64,000 nucleotides of DNA from Pseudomonas sp. RIT-PI-S (GCF_025642975.1 NZ_JANZKJ010000006.1:1-64000), one strand, 5' to 3'. Numbered from the stretch's first letter, positions 1-10,100 are shown. A program made the numbers and translations. Notes: generated by a model from the letters alone, not told the origin.

Positions 1-211
1 GAGCGACATCAGGCAGCGGCGCCTTATGCTGCTGGATAAGCCACCAAGCGCCACCGTGGATCAATACCGAAACGGCTACTAATAACAGTACCTGCTGTTT
101 CTTCAGCACCGGGCTTGAAGTGTTCGGCTTATAAGCAATTGCCGGCCAGATAGGCGACTGCGCGCCAACCAATGCAAACTGGGGCGGCTGTTTCTTTACC
201 GCGTCATTCAT
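1..211 (-). CDS. tonB: TonB energy transducer, N-terminus (cut by window edge)
   Basis: The gene reads leftwards and leaves the window after about 70 codons. The start ATG at 211-209 is preceded by GGGAGC. A cytoplasmic stretch of roughly 45 residues is followed by one hydrophobic helix (VLLLVAVSVLIHGGAWWLI). The helix contains S-V-L-I-H-G, which matches the Ser16/His20 pair that is essential in the E. coli TonB membrane anchor. TonB couples the proton-motive force, through ExbB-ExbD, to outer-membrane receptors for siderophores and other ligands. The proline-rich spacer and the C-terminal domain lie outside the window, so which TonB paralogue this is cannot be decided. An imperfect palindrome at 251-275 lies just upstream and may be its operator. 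Confidence 0.8.
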   Translation of the reverse strand, partial: MNDAVKKQPPQFALVGAQSPIWPAIAYKPNTSSPVLKKQQVLLLVAVSVLIHGGAWWLIQQHKAPLPDVA

Positions 212-250
212 TAAAGCTCCCTCGGGTATATGAAGGGCAATAACAGTCCG

Positions 251-275
251 TTCAAACATATTTTAAATGTTCGAA
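251..275. promoter_or_regulatory. Imperfect palindrome upstream of tonB
   Basis: The arms TTCAAACAT and ATGTTCGAA (8 of 9 positions complementary) flank a 7-bp AT-rich centre, 40 bp upstream of the tonB start. The size and symmetry fit a dimeric repressor site. It does not match the classical Fur 19-mer well, so the regulator is left open. Confidence 0.35.
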
Positions 276-597
276 TGCCTGGCACATCGTTGAATTCGGG
301 CACGAGCTGGCCCCGGGGCCTACGCCCAGCATTCAGCGAATTCGGTTCAACGCTTCAGAACTATGGGCAGCGTGTCATGTGGCGTCCTGTTCAATAAGAC
401 AAAGTTCGATGTACGGATCTGTTGCCTGCCTGTTACAGAGCAACCGCTATGCCAAAAGCCGCACCATAGAGGCGTTCGCTTGAGCAGCCCCTATGAATGT
501 CGCATTTTTATAACTTTGTTGTTTTCAGCAGGCGAAGCAGGGCTGAACAGGCCACTATTCCTCTTTCAAGTACCAGATACCCAGGCGTGAAAGTTCG

Positions 598-611
598 TGA
601 CCGTACGGTCA
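598..611. repeat. Perfect 14-bp palindrome
   Basis: TGACCGTACGGTCA is fully self-complementary. It has the form of a TetR/GntR-type operator, but no gene starts nearby on either strand. Confidence 0.6.
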
Positions 612-652
612 TTCAAACCCATGATCATGTAGCTTTATCAAGGTATTTTCAG

Positions 653-691
653 ATGCACCAAACTCGTCGGGCGCGAATTGCTTTGGTGCAT
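653..691. repeat. Inverted repeat with 10-bp perfect arms
   Basis: ATGCACCAAA at 653-662 and TTTGGTGCAT at 682-691 are exact reverse complements separated by 19 bp. The arms resemble NtrC half-sites (TGCACC / GGTGCA), but the spacing is far larger than the few bases of a normal NtrC box. The repeat may instead fold as an RNA stem-loop. Confidence 0.55.
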
Positions 692-1087
692 AAACAAGGA
701 AGGCTCAATCCATAAGGTTATTATCCAAGCACTTCTAGTTATCGATGCTCAACCAGGCGCACGGTACGCCCGTTTGTTACTTCAACGTAAACCAAGAAAA
801 AACAGTAATGGCTTATCGCCAATTATCGAAAAAAAGGGGTGCGCAGGCTGCTCTAGCGCAGCGGCGCAAAGGAACGAGCGAGTGGAGGTGCAGGAGGGGG
901 TAGCGCCAGCGCTGGCCCGCGGCGCGGCGCAGGGGAGCTGAAGCGAGACGGCAACGGCTTGAACAAGGAGGGCACTTCGAGCATTGGCCAGGTTCCATTT
1001 ACTGCAGGCGCCCGCTTGTGGCAGGTTCTGCACCGCTAATGAACAGGGTGACTGTCCGTTGGTGGCAATTGGTGCGGGGTGGCACCG

Positions 1088-1111
1088 GCTGGCCCCTGGT
1101 TCGGGCCCAGC
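1088..1111. repeat. GC-rich hairpin
   Basis: GCTGG-CCC pairs with GGG-C-CCAGC across a short loop, with one bulged base. There is no T-tract behind it, so it is a structural element rather than a clear terminator. Confidence 0.35.
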
Positions 1112-1236
1112 TCCTTTGCGCCCCATTGCGGTAGGAAGAATTGTGCCAACTTGGTAACTTCGTACCAGATTGAATGCATGAGCATGGGCCGGCGTCAGGA
1201 TGCAGACGGCCCCCGCCCTCCTTTAAGGTAAACCCG

Positions 1237-1854
1237 ATGCTTGACGATTTTCACTATTACGAGCCCAAGCAGGGCCACGGCCTGCCCCATGACCCCTTCA
1301 ATGCCATCGTCGGCCCCAGGCCGATTGGCTGGATCTCCTCGCAAAGCGCCAGCGGCGTTTTGAACCTTGCGCCTTACAGCTTCTTCAATGCCTTCAACTA
1401 CATTCCGCCCATCGTTGGCTTTTGCAGCATCGGCCGCAAAGACAGCCTCAACAATATCGAAGCCACCGGCGAGTTCGCCTGGAACCTGGCGACCTTCGAG
1501 TTGGCGGCGCCGATGAATCAAAGCTGCGCACCAGTGGGGCCAGAGGTAGACGAGTTTTCTCTGAGCGGGTTGACACCGGCGCCTTCGAAGGTGATTTCAG
1601 TTCCGCGGGTAGCGCAAACGCCGGTTTCGTTCGAATGCAAGCTGACGCAGGTCCTGCAACTGCAGCGGGCAGACGGCCAGACCGTGCCGAGTTGGCTGGT
1701 GCTTGGTGAAGTGGTCGCTGTGTATATTCGCCGCGATCTGCTCAAGGACGGGGTGTACGACACGGCGGCGGCGCGACCGATCTTGCGCGGTGGCGGGCCG
1801 GCGGATTATTTCGAGCTGGGCAACCTGTTCAAGATGACCCGCCCGCAAGCCTGA
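1237..1854 (+). CDS. Flavin reductase-like (FMN split-barrel) protein
   Basis: This 205-residue protein has the DIM6/NTAB flavin-reductase-like fold. The signature is near the N-terminus: P-F-N-A-I-V-G-P-R-P-I-G-W-I-S (residues about 20-35) is the FMN-phosphate loop of this family. N-L-A-P-Y-S-F-F-N follows. Such proteins bind FMN and either reduce flavin for a partner monooxygenase or act as stand-alone oxidoreductases; the substrate cannot be read from the sequence. The start MLDDFHYYEP at 1237 has AAGG upstream and is preferred over an in-frame ATG at 1174 with a poor N-terminus. The next gene converges on it with no gap between the stop codons. Confidence 0.8.
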   Translation: MLDDFHYYEPKQGHGLPHDPFNAIVGPRPIGWISSQSASGVLNLAPYSFFNAFNYIPPIVGFCSIGRKDSLNNIEATGEFAWNLATFELAAPMNQSCAPVGPEVDEFSLSGLTPAPSKVISVPRVAQTPVSFECKLTQVLQLQRADGQTVPSWLVLGEVVAVYIRRDLLKDGVYDTAAARPILRGGGPADYFELGNLFKMTRPQA

Positions 1855-2184
1855 TCAACCGGCGCGGCGCAGGCCCGCTTCGGAGGCTATCGGGGCGCCA
1901 GGCTGGATATCGATATGCATCACCCAATACTGGTTGACCCAGGCGGCGAACAATTCCGCCACCGGGTTGCCCAGCCAGGCCGCCATGGCACTGCGGTCCG
2001 CCCAGCACATGCGCAAGTGCCATACCCCCGGGTCATCGGCCTGGCGGTCCGCCTCGATAGCCAGGCACTCGGGCAGCATCCTGCTCGTTTCCACCAACCG
2101 GGCCAATGCCTGCCCTACAGCGACAGAGCGGCCGGGCCAGGTGCGGATAATGGCATGGTGACTGATCAACGGCTGTTGAGTCAT
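1855..2184 (-). CDS. ABM-domain (antibiotic biosynthesis monooxygenase-like) protein
   Basis: This 109-residue single-domain protein has the dimeric alpha-beta barrel of the ABM family: an N-terminal strand (HHAIIRTWPGRS), a long helix with small residues, then HLRMCWADRSAMAAWLGNP and WVNQYWVMHIDI. Family members include small quinol or anthrone oxygenases, haem-degrading enzymes and proteins of unknown function, so the substrate is not assigned. The start has GGGAG seven bases upstream. The stop directly abuts the stop of the convergent flavin-reductase-like gene, which leaves no room for a separate terminator. Confidence 0.65.
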   Translation of the reverse strand: MTQQPLISHHAIIRTWPGRSVAVGQALARLVETSRMLPECLAIEADRQADDPGVWHLRMCWADRSAMAAWLGNPVAELFAAWVNQYWVMHIDIQPGAPIASEAGLRRAG

Positions 2185-2504
2185 GGTTACGCTCCCTGGT
2201 TTCGGTATTTCTGATCAAGGTAACGTTACTGCTCGGCCCGCAATGGGCGGTAGACCGATCCTGCCAGGGGATTGCCTGATCCTGCGAAACCTTCTCTATC
2301 ATCCACCCATCGCGCTCGCGCCAGCGGCTGGAATAGCGCATCGTTTTAAGCAAGGCGCCTTCCGGCCCGCTCATTAACCGGTGTTCCTTTATCGCACCCA
2401 CGGGGCGATGGTTCGCAGGATTGGGCAAGGATCGGGCAGAATCCGCCTAACCCCGACCCTTGCTTGTTTATAGGCTAGCTATTCACCTGACGGGAGCATG
2501 CCCC

Positions 2505-3452
2505 ATGACGCCATTCGATGCTGTGCCGGAGCCGCTGAACGCGCCCATAGAACTACAACGCGCAGAACTGGCGGGCATCATCGGGCGGCACACCGAAAGC
2601 CAGCTGCTGTGCCCCAGTGCCGTGCCCGGGCTTGTTCTGGTTCGCTATAACCACTGCGCGCGTTCGTTCCCGGCGCTGGCCCAGCCGGCCTTGTGCGTGT
2701 TGGCCCATGGCAGCAAGGAAGTGAGCCTGGGAGAAGAGCGCTATGTCTATGACTCGCTCAATTACATGGTTGTGTCGGTGGCCATGCCGATGAGCGGGCG
2801 CATTCTCGATGCGTCGGTGGAGAACCCCAGCCTGTCGCTTCGCCTGGACATCGACCCAGCGGAGATCACTGCGTTGATCGCCGACGCCGGCCCCTTGAGC
2901 GTCCCGGCCCGCCCGGCTGGCCGCGGCTTGTATGTGGATCGGTTGTCCGCCGATCTCCTCGACGCGATCTTGCGCCTGACCCGGCTGAGCGACACACCTC
3001 GCGACGTGGCCGTGCTCGCGCCGCTGATTCGCCGCGAAGTGCTCTATCGGTTGCTGCGCAGCCCCCAGGGCCACCGCCTGTATGAGATTGCCCAGGCCAA
3101 CAGCCAGGCGCACCGCGTCACCCAAGCGATCCATTGGCTCAATGACAACTATGGCGAACCGCTGCGCATCGAGGACCTCGCCCGCCGGGTCAACCTGAGC
3201 GCCTCTACCCTGCACCACCGGTTCAAGGCGCTGACCTCCATGAGCCCGCTGCAGTATCAGAAGCAGTTGCGCTTGCAGGAGGCTCGTCGCCTGATGCTCG
3301 CCGACGGCCTGGACGTGTCAGTCGCCAGCTACCGCGTGGGATATGAAAGCCCTTCGCAGTTCAGCCGCGAATACAGCCGCCTGTTCGGCGCGCCCCCAAG
3401 CCGGGACATGGCACGCTTGCGCCTGGCACCAATGGGCAGCGCCGCCCTGTAA
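2505..3452 (+). CDS. AraC-family transcriptional regulator
   Basis: This 315-residue regulator has an N-terminal cupin-like AraC_N effector domain (residues about 30-185; CVLAHGSKEVSLGEERYVYDS) and a C-terminal double helix-turn-helix. The first HTH is around LRIEDLARRVNLSASTLHHRFKAL. The second is around SVASYRVGYESPSQFSREYSRLFG, ending in the usual P-S-R-D. The start MTPFDAVPE at 2505 follows GGGAG and is preferred to an in-frame ATG 45 bp upstream. Members of this subfamily often control an adjacent oxidoreductase or exporter. The MFS exporter 160 bp downstream in the same orientation is the obvious candidate target, but this is inferred from position only. Confidence 0.88.
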   Translation: MTPFDAVPEPLNAPIELQRAELAGIIGRHTESQLLCPSAVPGLVLVRYNHCARSFPALAQPALCVLAHGSKEVSLGEERYVYDSLNYMVVSVAMPMSGRILDASVENPSLSLRLDIDPAEITALIADAGPLSVPARPAGRGLYVDRLSADLLDAILRLTRLSDTPRDVAVLAPLIRREVLYRLLRSPQGHRLYEIAQANSQAHRVTQAIHWLNDNYGEPLRIEDLARRVNLSASTLHHRFKALTSMSPLQYQKQLRLQEARRLMLADGLDVSVASYRVGYESPSQFSREYSRLFGAPPSRDMARLRLAPMGSAAL

Positions 3453-3614
3453 AACCAGCGCGGCAAGCCCGCCGAGCGCGGCGCCACGCCATGGCACCGG
3501 GCGGCGGCCAACAACTGTCGCAAAGTTCATAGAAGCCTCACGGTCGCTTTAGTAGACTCATCGCCCAACCCGGCCTGCCCGGCCCACGGTGCTATCAGCG
3601 AACCCGGCCAGCCT

Positions 3615-5090
3615 GTGAACGACTCAAGCCCTTCCGCCCCCGCGCTGCGCGACATACTCGTTGCGCTGATGAGCGCGATATTCCTCGGCGCGCTAGACCA
3701 AACCATCGTCGCGGTGTCCATGCCGGCGATCTCAGCGCAATTCGCCGACGTCGAACTGCTTGCCTGGGTGATTTCCGGCTACATGGTCGCCATGACGATT
3801 GCCACGCCGATCTACGGCAAGCTCGGGGACCTTTTCGGCCGCCGGCGGATGATTCTCATCGGCATGGGGCTGTTTACCGTGGCGTCGCTGTTCTGCGGGC
3901 TGGCGCAGAGCATGGAGCAGCTGGTGCTGGCGCGAATCCTTCAGGGCATCGGCGCGGGCGGCATGGTTTCGGTGAGCCAGGCGATCATCGGCGACGTGGT
4001 ACCTCCGCGTGAGCGCGGCAAGTACCAGGGCTATTTCAGCAGCATGTACGCCGCAGCCAGCGTCGCCGGCCCAGTGCTTGGCGGGCTGATGACCGAGTAC
4101 CTGTCGTGGCGCTGGGTGTTCTGGCTCAACCTGCCGCTGGGCCTGGGCGCGTGGCTGTTTATCCGCCGGACCCTGGCCGGCCTGCGCACGCCGCAGCGCC
4201 AGGCACGCATCGATTACCTGGGCACCGTGCTGTTGATCGTCGGCCTGGGCGCGGTGCTGCTGGCCATCACCGATGTGGGCCAGGGCCAGGCATGGCACAG
4301 CTCGCCGGTGATAGCCCAGTTCGCCAGTGGCGTGCTGGCGCTGGCGGTGTTCGCCTGGCACGAGCGGCGTACTGCCGAGCCGATCCTGCCGCCACGGCTG
4401 TTCGCGGACCGCTCGGCGGTGCTCTGCTGGGTCACTATCTTCTTTACCAGCTTCCAGGCCATTTCCATGTCCGCGCTCGCCCCCCTGCGCTTCCAGAGCG
4501 TGACTGGCGGCGGGGCGGACAGCGCGGCCTTGTTCTTGCTGCCGCTGGCGTTCGGCTTGCCCATTGGTGCCTTCTTCGGCGGCCGCCATACGGCGCGCAG
4601 CGGTCGCTTCAAGCCAGTCATCCTCTCGGGCGCGCTGCTGGTGCCGGTAGGCGTGTTGGGCATGGCTTTCACACCCATCAGCAACCTGTGGTTGAGCTGC
4701 CTGTTCATGCTGCTCACCGGCATAGCCTGCGGGTTGCAGTTCCCCACCTCGTTGGTGGGCGCACAGAACGCTGCCGAGCCCAAGGACATTGGCGTGAGCA
4801 CCAGCACCACCAACCTGTTCCGGTCGCTCGGCGGCGCCATGGGGGTGGCGTTGATGTCTGCATTGCTGCTGGCCCTGCTCGGCGCGGAGCCGGCGCAAGG
4901 GCTGAGCGAAGCGGGCCGCGGTAACCTGCTGCTGCAGAGCCTGGCCGCGGCCAACGCCCCGGCCGGGGGTGGCCGCGCGCAGCTGGCGGGGGTGTTCCAA
5001 GAACTGTTCTGGATCAGCGCGGGGCTTTCCCTGCTGGGGCTGGCCGCCGCGCTGGCGATGCCTGACCGCCTTTTACGCGGCCGTACTTGA
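3615..5090 (+). CDS. DHA2-family MFS multidrug exporter (14 TM, EmrB/QacA type)
   Basis: This inner-membrane drug:H+ antiporter has 491 residues and about 14 hydrophobic segments. The family motifs are clear: D1 in TM1 ([16 protein letters not shown]), motif A in the loop after TM2 ([11 protein letters not shown]), and motif C in TM5 ([12 protein letters not shown]). Substrates cannot be predicted; relatives export dyes, biocides and antibiotics. The start codon is GTG. No EmrA-like membrane fusion partner lies beside it, so it probably works alone in the inner membrane. Its last 18 bp overlap the 3' end of the convergent ttgR gene, putting two drug-resistance loci tail to tail. Confidence 0.9.
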   Translation: MNDSSPSAPALRDILVALMSAIFLGALDQTIVAVSMPAISAQFADVELLAWVISGYMVAMTIATPIYGKLGDLFGRRRMILIGMGLFTVASLFCGLAQSMEQLVLARILQGIGAGGMVSVSQAIIGDVVPPRERGKYQGYFSSMYAAASVAGPVLGGLMTEYLSWRWVFWLNLPLGLGAWLFIRRTLAGLRTPQRQARIDYLGTVLLIVGLGAVLLAITDVGQGQAWHSSPVIAQFASGVLALAVFAWHERRTAEPILPPRLFADRSAVLCWVTIFFTSFQAISMSALAPLRFQSVTGGGADSAALFLLPLAFGLPIGAFFGGRHTARSGRFKPVILSGALLVPVGVLGMAFTPISNLWLSCLFMLLTGIACGLQFPTSLVGAQNAAEPKDIGVSTSTTNLFRSLGGAMGVALMSALLLALLGAEPAQGLSEAGRGNLLLQSLAAANAPAGGGRAQLAGVFQELFWISAGLSLLGLAAALAMPDRLLRGRT

Positions 5091-5732
5091 GGCCACCTGA
5101 GCGGTTCGCAACGCCGGGCTGAGCCTAAGCATGTCGAACAGGCAGCCGACCAGCCGCGCCGCTTCTTCATCCAGGCGCTGGCTGTCCGGCAGCAAGAGCC
5201 ACATGCTGATATGGCCGTCGATGAAGGCATGCAAGGTAAGGGCAGCGCGGCGGGTGTCGAGGTCGGCAGGCAGTTGGCCACGGTTCACGGCGTTGCGCAG
5301 GGTGCACTCGATGCGTTCGTTGCACTCGGCGGTGACAGCCTGCCGCTGCTGGCGCAGGTCGCACATCTCGTTGGTGAATTCACATTTGTGAAAGAGGATT
5401 TCATTGATGCGCCGGGTTTTCGGGTCGAGAGAAACGCCTTGAAACAGTTTGATCAGCAGGGCCTGCATGCACCCCAGTGGGTCGGGTTCGTCTTCGCTTT
5501 CACTGGCCCGGGCGAGGTCTTCCAGCGGTTCGCTGAGGGTGTCGAGCAGCGCTTGCAGCACATCGGCCTTGTTGCTGAAGTGCCAGTAAATGGCGCCCCG
5601 GGTGACCCCGGCCCGGGCAGCAATATCGGCAAGGGTCGTGCTGGCCACGCCGCGTTCATAGAAGGCGTGCTCGGCGGCCTCTACGATCTGCTTGCGGGTT
5701 TCCAGCGCTTCTTCTTTGGTGCGGCGAACCAT
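5073..5732 (-). CDS. ttgR: TetR-family repressor of the TtgABC pump
   Basis: This 219-residue TetR-type repressor begins [13 protein letters not shown]. Its HTH is [21 protein letters not shown] (residues about 32-52). The core residues R-R-I-N-E-I-L-x-H-K-C-E-F-T and the tail [11 protein letters not shown] match TtgR/ArpR as I know them from P. putida. In that family, flavonoids, chloramphenicol and other drugs bind the C-terminal pocket and release the protein from the shared ttgR-ttgA operator. It is divergent from ttgA, and an operator-like sequence is present at 5842-5874. The C-terminus is about nine residues longer than the P. putida form and runs into the end of the MFS gene. Confidence 0.92.
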   Translation of the reverse strand: MVRRTKEEALETRKQIVEAAEHAFYERGVASTTLADIAARAGVTRGAIYWHFSNKADVLQALLDTLSEPLEDLARASESEDEPDPLGCMQALLIKLFQGVSLDPKTRRINEILFHKCEFTNEMCDLRQQRQAVTAECNERIECTLRNAVNRGQLPADLDTRRAALTLHAFIDGHISMWLLLPDSQRLDEEAARLVGCLFDMLRLSPALRTAQVASSTAA

Positions 5733-5750
5733 GGCAGTGACCTCATGGGG

Positions 5751-5771
5751 CGCTTCGCCACAGGCGAAGCG
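5751..5771. repeat. Perfect hairpin in the ttgR leader
   Basis: CGCTTCGCC at 5751-5759 and GGCGAAGCG at 5763-5771 form a 9-bp stem with a 3-base loop, about 20 bp upstream of the ttgR start. It would lie in the ttgR mRNA leader. Confidence 0.55.
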
Positions 5772-5841
5772 AACCGGCGCTTTTATTATGGTGACGGCGC
5801 CAGTGGCTGATCGGTACGGGGCTGAGTGCAGGCGAAACGCC

Positions 5842-5874
5842 TATTTACAAACAGCCGCGAACGTAAGTATATTC
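5842..5874. promoter_or_regulatory. TtgR operator overlapping ttgR/ttgA promoters
   Basis: The stretch contains TTTACAAACA (5844-5853) and GTAAGTATATTC (5863-5874). These are close to the operator I recall for the P. putida ttgR-ttgA intergenic region, including the TTAC-N14-GTAA symmetry. Read towards ttgA, TTTACA (5844-5849) and TATATT (5868-5873) are spaced by 18 bp and could be its -35 and -10. A repressor bound here would block both divergent promoters, as known for TtgR. Confidence 0.7.
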
Positions 5875-5959
5875 GTTAGTAAGCTATTTATCTAGATGTT
5901 ACAAATCCGTCCGTTCCATTACTCTTGAGCGTCTTCCGCGTTCCGCCCCGAGGATCTTC

Positions 5960-7123
5960 ATGCAATTCAAGCCAGCTGTTACCGCATTGGTATCCGCCGT
6001 CGCCCTGGCCACACTGCTCAGTGGCTGCGAGAAGCAACAGGCGGCTCCTCCCGCCGCCCAGGCTCCTCAGGTAGGCGTGGTTACCCTGCAACCGCAGACC
6101 GTTACCCTGACCAACGAACTGCCCGGCCGCACCAGTGCGTTCCGCATGGCCGAAGTGCGCCCACAGGTAGACGGCATCATTCTCAAACGCTTGTTCCAGG
6201 AAGGCGCGGACGTCAAGGCTGGCCAGCAGCTGTATCAGATCGACCCTTCCGTTTACGAAGCCACCCTGGCCAATGCCCAGGCGAGCGTCGAGCAGTACCG
6301 CTCGCTGACCAACCGCTATAAGCAACTGATCGACGAGCAAGCGGTCAGCCGGCAGGAATACGACACGGCTCGCGCCCAGCAACTGCAAGCCGAAGCCACC
6401 CTCAAGAGCGCCCAGATCAACCTGCGCTACACCAAGGTGCTGGCGCCGATCTCCGGGCGTATCGGCCGCTCCGCGGTGACCGAAGGTGCGTTGGTGACCA
6501 ACGGCCAAACCACGGCCATGGCGACCATCTCCCAGCTGGACCCGATCTACGTGGACGTCACCCAGTCCACCGCAGACATGCTCAAGCTGCGCCGCGCGCT
6601 GGATAACGGCCAACTGCAGAAGGCCGGCAACAACGCCGCCAAGGTGCAGCTCACATTGGAAGACGGCACCCCTTACGGCAAGGAAGGCAAGCTTGAGTTT
6701 TCCGAAGTGTCCGTGGACGAAACCACCGGCTCGGTGACCCTTCGCGCCGTGTTCCCCAACCCCGATCACACGCTGCTGCCGGGCATGTTCGTGCATGCGC
6801 AGCTGATGGCCGGCGTTGCCCAGGCGGCGATCCTCGCGCCCCAGCGTGGCGTGACCCGCGACCTGAAAGGCACGCCGACCGCACTGGTGGTCAACGCCGA
6901 GAACAAGGTAGAGCAGCGTCAACTCAAGACCAGCCGTACCGTTGGCGATGCCTGGTTGATCGAAGATGGCCTGAAGGCCGGCGACAAGGTCATCGTCGAC
7001 GGCCTGCAATACGTCAAGCCCGGTGCGCAGGTTCAGGCGCACGAGGCAGCGGCCAACGCGCCCGCCAATGCGCCCGCCGCTGGCGCGGCACCCGGACAAG
7101 CCTCCGGGGGCCAGAAGGAGTAA
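5960..7123 (+). CDS. ttgA: RND efflux periplasmic adaptor lipoprotein
   Basis: This membrane fusion protein of the TtgABC tripartite pump has 387 residues. A lipoprotein signal ends in LATLLSGC with acylation expected at Cys23. The order is the first half of the lipoyl/barrel-sandwich domain (GRTSAFRMAEVRPQV), a coiled-coil hairpin (about residues 100-165), the second lipoyl half (KVLAPISGRIGRSAVTEGALV), then a beta-barrel and membrane-proximal domain. The C-terminus is an Ala/Pro-rich tail (about residues 365-387). It anchors in the inner membrane and bridges TtgB to TtgC. It is the first gene of a three-gene operon with 3 bp to ttgB, divergent from the repressor. Confidence 0.94.
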   Translation: MQFKPAVTALVSAVALATLLSGCEKQQAAPPAAQAPQVGVVTLQPQTVTLTNELPGRTSAFRMAEVRPQVDGIILKRLFQEGADVKAGQQLYQIDPSVYEATLANAQASVEQYRSLTNRYKQLIDEQAVSRQEYDTARAQQLQAEATLKSAQINLRYTKVLAPISGRIGRSAVTEGALVTNGQTTAMATISQLDPIYVDVTQSTADMLKLRRALDNGQLQKAGNNAAKVQLTLEDGTPYGKEGKLEFSEVSVDETTGSVTLRAVFPNPDHTLLPGMFVHAQLMAGVAQAAILAPQRGVTRDLKGTPTALVVNAENKVEQRQLKTSRTVGDAWLIEDGLKAGDKVIVDGLQYVKPGAQVQAHEAAANAPANAPAAGAAPGQASGGQKE

Positions 7124-7126
7124 ACC

Positions 7127-10100
7127 ATGTCGAAGTTCTTTATTGATCGACCGATCTTCGCCTGGGTGATCGCGCTGGTGATCATGCTGGTGGGCGGCCT
7201 GTCGATCCTCAAGCTACCGATCAACCAGTATCCGGCCATCGCGCCGCCGGCCATCGCCATCCAGGTGAGCTACCCAGGCGCGTCCGCGCAGACCGTGCAG
7301 GATACGGTGGTGCAGGTCATCGAGCAGCAGATGAACGGCATCGATAACCTGCGCTACATCTCCTCGGAAAGTAACTCCGACGGCAGCATGACCATCACGG
7401 TGACCTTCAACCAGGGCACCAACCCGGACATCGCCCAGGTGCAGGTGCAGAACAAGCTCAACCTGGCGACCCCCCTGCTGCCGCAGGAAGTGCAACAACA
7501 GGGCTTGCGCGTCACCAAGGCGGTGAAGAACTTCCTGCTGGTGATCGGCCTGGTGTCTACCGACGGCGCCATGACCAAGGATGACCTGGCCAACTACATC
7601 GTTTCCAACCTGCAGGACCCGATCTCACGGACCTCCGGCGTGGGCGACTTCCAGGTGTTCGGTGCCCAGTACGCCATGCGCATCTGGCTCGACCCGGCCA
7701 AGCTGAACAACTTCCAGCTCACCCCGCTGGACGTAACCTCGGCCATTACCGCGCAGAACGTGCAGATATCCTCCGGCCAGCTCGGCGGCCTGCCTGCCCT
7801 GCCGGGTACCCAGCTGAACGCGACCATCATCGGCAAGACCCGCCTGCAGACCTCCGAGCAGTTCGGCAACATTTTGCTCAAGGTCAATACCGATGGCTCC
7901 CAGGTGCGCCTGCGTGACGTCGCGAACATCTCGCTGGGCGGCGAAAACTACAGCATCAACGCGCAGTTCAACGGCAAGCCGGCGTCTGGCCTGGCGATCA
8001 AGCTGGCCACCGGGGCCAACGCCCTGGATACCGCCAAGGCGATCCGCGCCACCATCGACAGCCTCAAGCCGTTCTTCCCGCCGGGTGTGGAAGCGGTATT
8101 CCCGTACGACACCACCCCGGTAGTGACTGAGTCGATCTCCGGGGTGGTGCACACCCTGATCGAAGCGATCGTGCTGGTGTTCCTGGTGATGTACCTGTTC
8201 CTGCAAAACTTCCGCGCCACGGTCATCACGACCATGACCGTGCCGGTGGTATTGCTGGGCACCTTCGGCATCCTTGCCGCGGCGGGCTTCACCATCAACA
8301 CCTTGACCATGTTCGGGATGATCCTGGCCATCGGCTTGCTGGTGGATGACGCCATCGTGGTGGTGGAGAACGTCGAGCGGGTGATGGCCGAGGAGCACCT
8401 GTCGCCCAAGGAGGCCACGCGCAAATCCATGGGGCAGATCCAGGGCGCGCTGGTGGGTATCGCCCTGGTGCTTTCGGCGGTATTGCTGCCGATGGCCTTC
8501 TTTGGCGGCTCCACCGGGGTGATCTACCGGCAGTTCTCGATCACCATCGTGTCGGCGATGGCGCTGTCGGTGTTCGTCGCCCTGGTGTTCACCCCGGCGC
8601 TGTGCGCCACCTTGCTCAAGCCGATCGACGAACAGAAACACGGGCAGCCCAAGCGCGGTTTCTTTGGCTGGTTCAACCGGACCTTCGACAGCGGCGTGGT
8701 CCGCTACGAGCGTGGCGTGGGCGCGATGATCCGCCACCGCTTGCCGGCCTTCCTGGTGTACTTGGTGATCGTGGCCATCATGGCCTGGATGTTCACCCGC
8801 ATTCCCGCCGCCTTCCTTCCCGAGGAAGACCAAGGGGTGATCTTCACCCAGGTGCAAACCCCGCCCAATACCTCGGCCGAGAACACCCAGAAGGTCCTGG
8901 ACCGCGCCCGCGAATACCTGCTCGATGCCGATAATGGCGAGGGCAAGGCCGTGAAGTCGGTATTCACCGTCAGCGGCTTCAACTTCGCAGGCCGTGGCCA
9001 GAGCTCGGGCCTCGCCTTCGTGATGCTCAAGCCTTGGGACGAGCGTGACGCCAGCATGAGCGTGTTCGAAGTGGCCAAGCGCGCCCAGCAGCACTTCTTC
9101 GGCTACAACGACGCCATGACCTTCGCCGTGGTCCCCCCTTCGGTGCTGGAACTGGGTAACGCCACAGGCTTCGACTTCTTCCTGCAAGACCAGGGCGGGG
9201 TTGGCCACACCAAGCTGATGGAAGCGCGCAACCAGTTCCTGGGCCTGGCCGCGCAAAGCAAGATCCTCGCCGGCGTACGCCCCAACGGCCTTACCGACGA
9301 GCCGCAGTACCAGCTGACCATCGACGACGAACGCGCCCGCGCCCTGGGCCTGAGCCTTTCGGATATCAACAGCACGCTGTCGGTAGCGCTGGGGGGCAGC
9401 TACGTCAACGACTTCATCGACCGTGGTCGAGTGAAGAAGGTGTATGTGCAAGGCGACGCCAGCGGCCGCATGCGCCCCGAAGACCTGGAAAAATGGTACG
9501 TGCGCAACAGCGGCGGGAAAATGGTGCCGTTCTCGGCCTTCGCCAGCGGTACCTGGACCTACGGCTCGCCCAAGCTGTCACGCTACAACGGCGTGGCCGC
9601 CGAAGAGATCCTCGGCACCCCGGCCCCCGGCTACAGTACCGGCCAGGCGATGGAAGAGGTAGAACGGCTGGCCAAGCAGCTGCCGGCAGGCATCGGCTAC
9701 AGCTTCACGGGCTTGTCGTTCGAGGAGCGGCTGTCCGGGTCCCAGGCCCCTGCCCTCTACGCACTGTCGGTGCTGGTGGTGTTCCTTTGCCTGGCGGCAC
9801 TGTATGAAAGCTGGTCGATCCCTATCGCGGTAATCCTGGTGGTGCCTCTGGGGGTGATCGGTGCCTTGATCGCTACCAGCCTGCGTGGGCTGTCCAACGA
9901 CGTGTTCTTCCAGGTGGGGCTGCTGGTAACGGTGGGCCTGGCGGCGAAGAACGCGATCCTGATCGTCGAATTCGCCAAGGAATTGCACGAGCAGGGCAAG
10001 AGCCTGCTGGACGCCGCTGTCGAGGCCTGCCGGATGCGTTTGCGCCCGATCATCATGACGTCCATGGCGTTCATCCTCGGCGTGGTACCGCTGGCGATTT

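Larger units (their letters stand above)
212..1236. other. 1-kb region without a convincing gene
   Basis: All reading frames here are short, overlap one another and show no recognisable domain or good ribosome-binding site. What can be seen is structural: the tonB-proximal palindrome, a perfect 14-bp palindrome at 598-611, a 10-bp perfect inverted repeat at 653-691, and a GC-rich hairpin at 1088-1111. The first 700 bp are more AT-rich than the flanking genes. No tRNA, RNase P, 6S or tmRNA signature was recognised. The region could hold an unrecognised small RNA or a decayed gene. Confidence 0.5.

Noticed and set aside
653..691. NtrC binding site or sigma-54 promoter
   Set aside because: The half-sites resemble NtrC boxes, but the 19-bp spacing is wrong. 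The nearest GG/GC pair between them is spaced 9 bp, not the required 10.
782..1126. 114-codon minus-strand frame in the gene-poor region
   Set aside because: Arg/Ala/Cys-rich translation, no ribosome-binding site, no domain; competes with equally long frames on the other strand.
3732..5000. 422-codon frame antisense to the MFS exporter
   Set aside because: Ala/Arg/Gln/His-rich shadow of a gene with clear MFS motifs on the other strand.
5888..7099. 403-codon frame antisense to ttgA
   Set aside because: It overlaps the whole of ttgA and the TtgR operator region and has no homology I recognise.
7625..9451. 608-codon open frame antisense to ttgB
   Set aside because: It mirrors the codon pattern of a clear RND gene, has His/Gly/Gln-rich composition and no domain. 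Long antisense frames are expected at this GC content.
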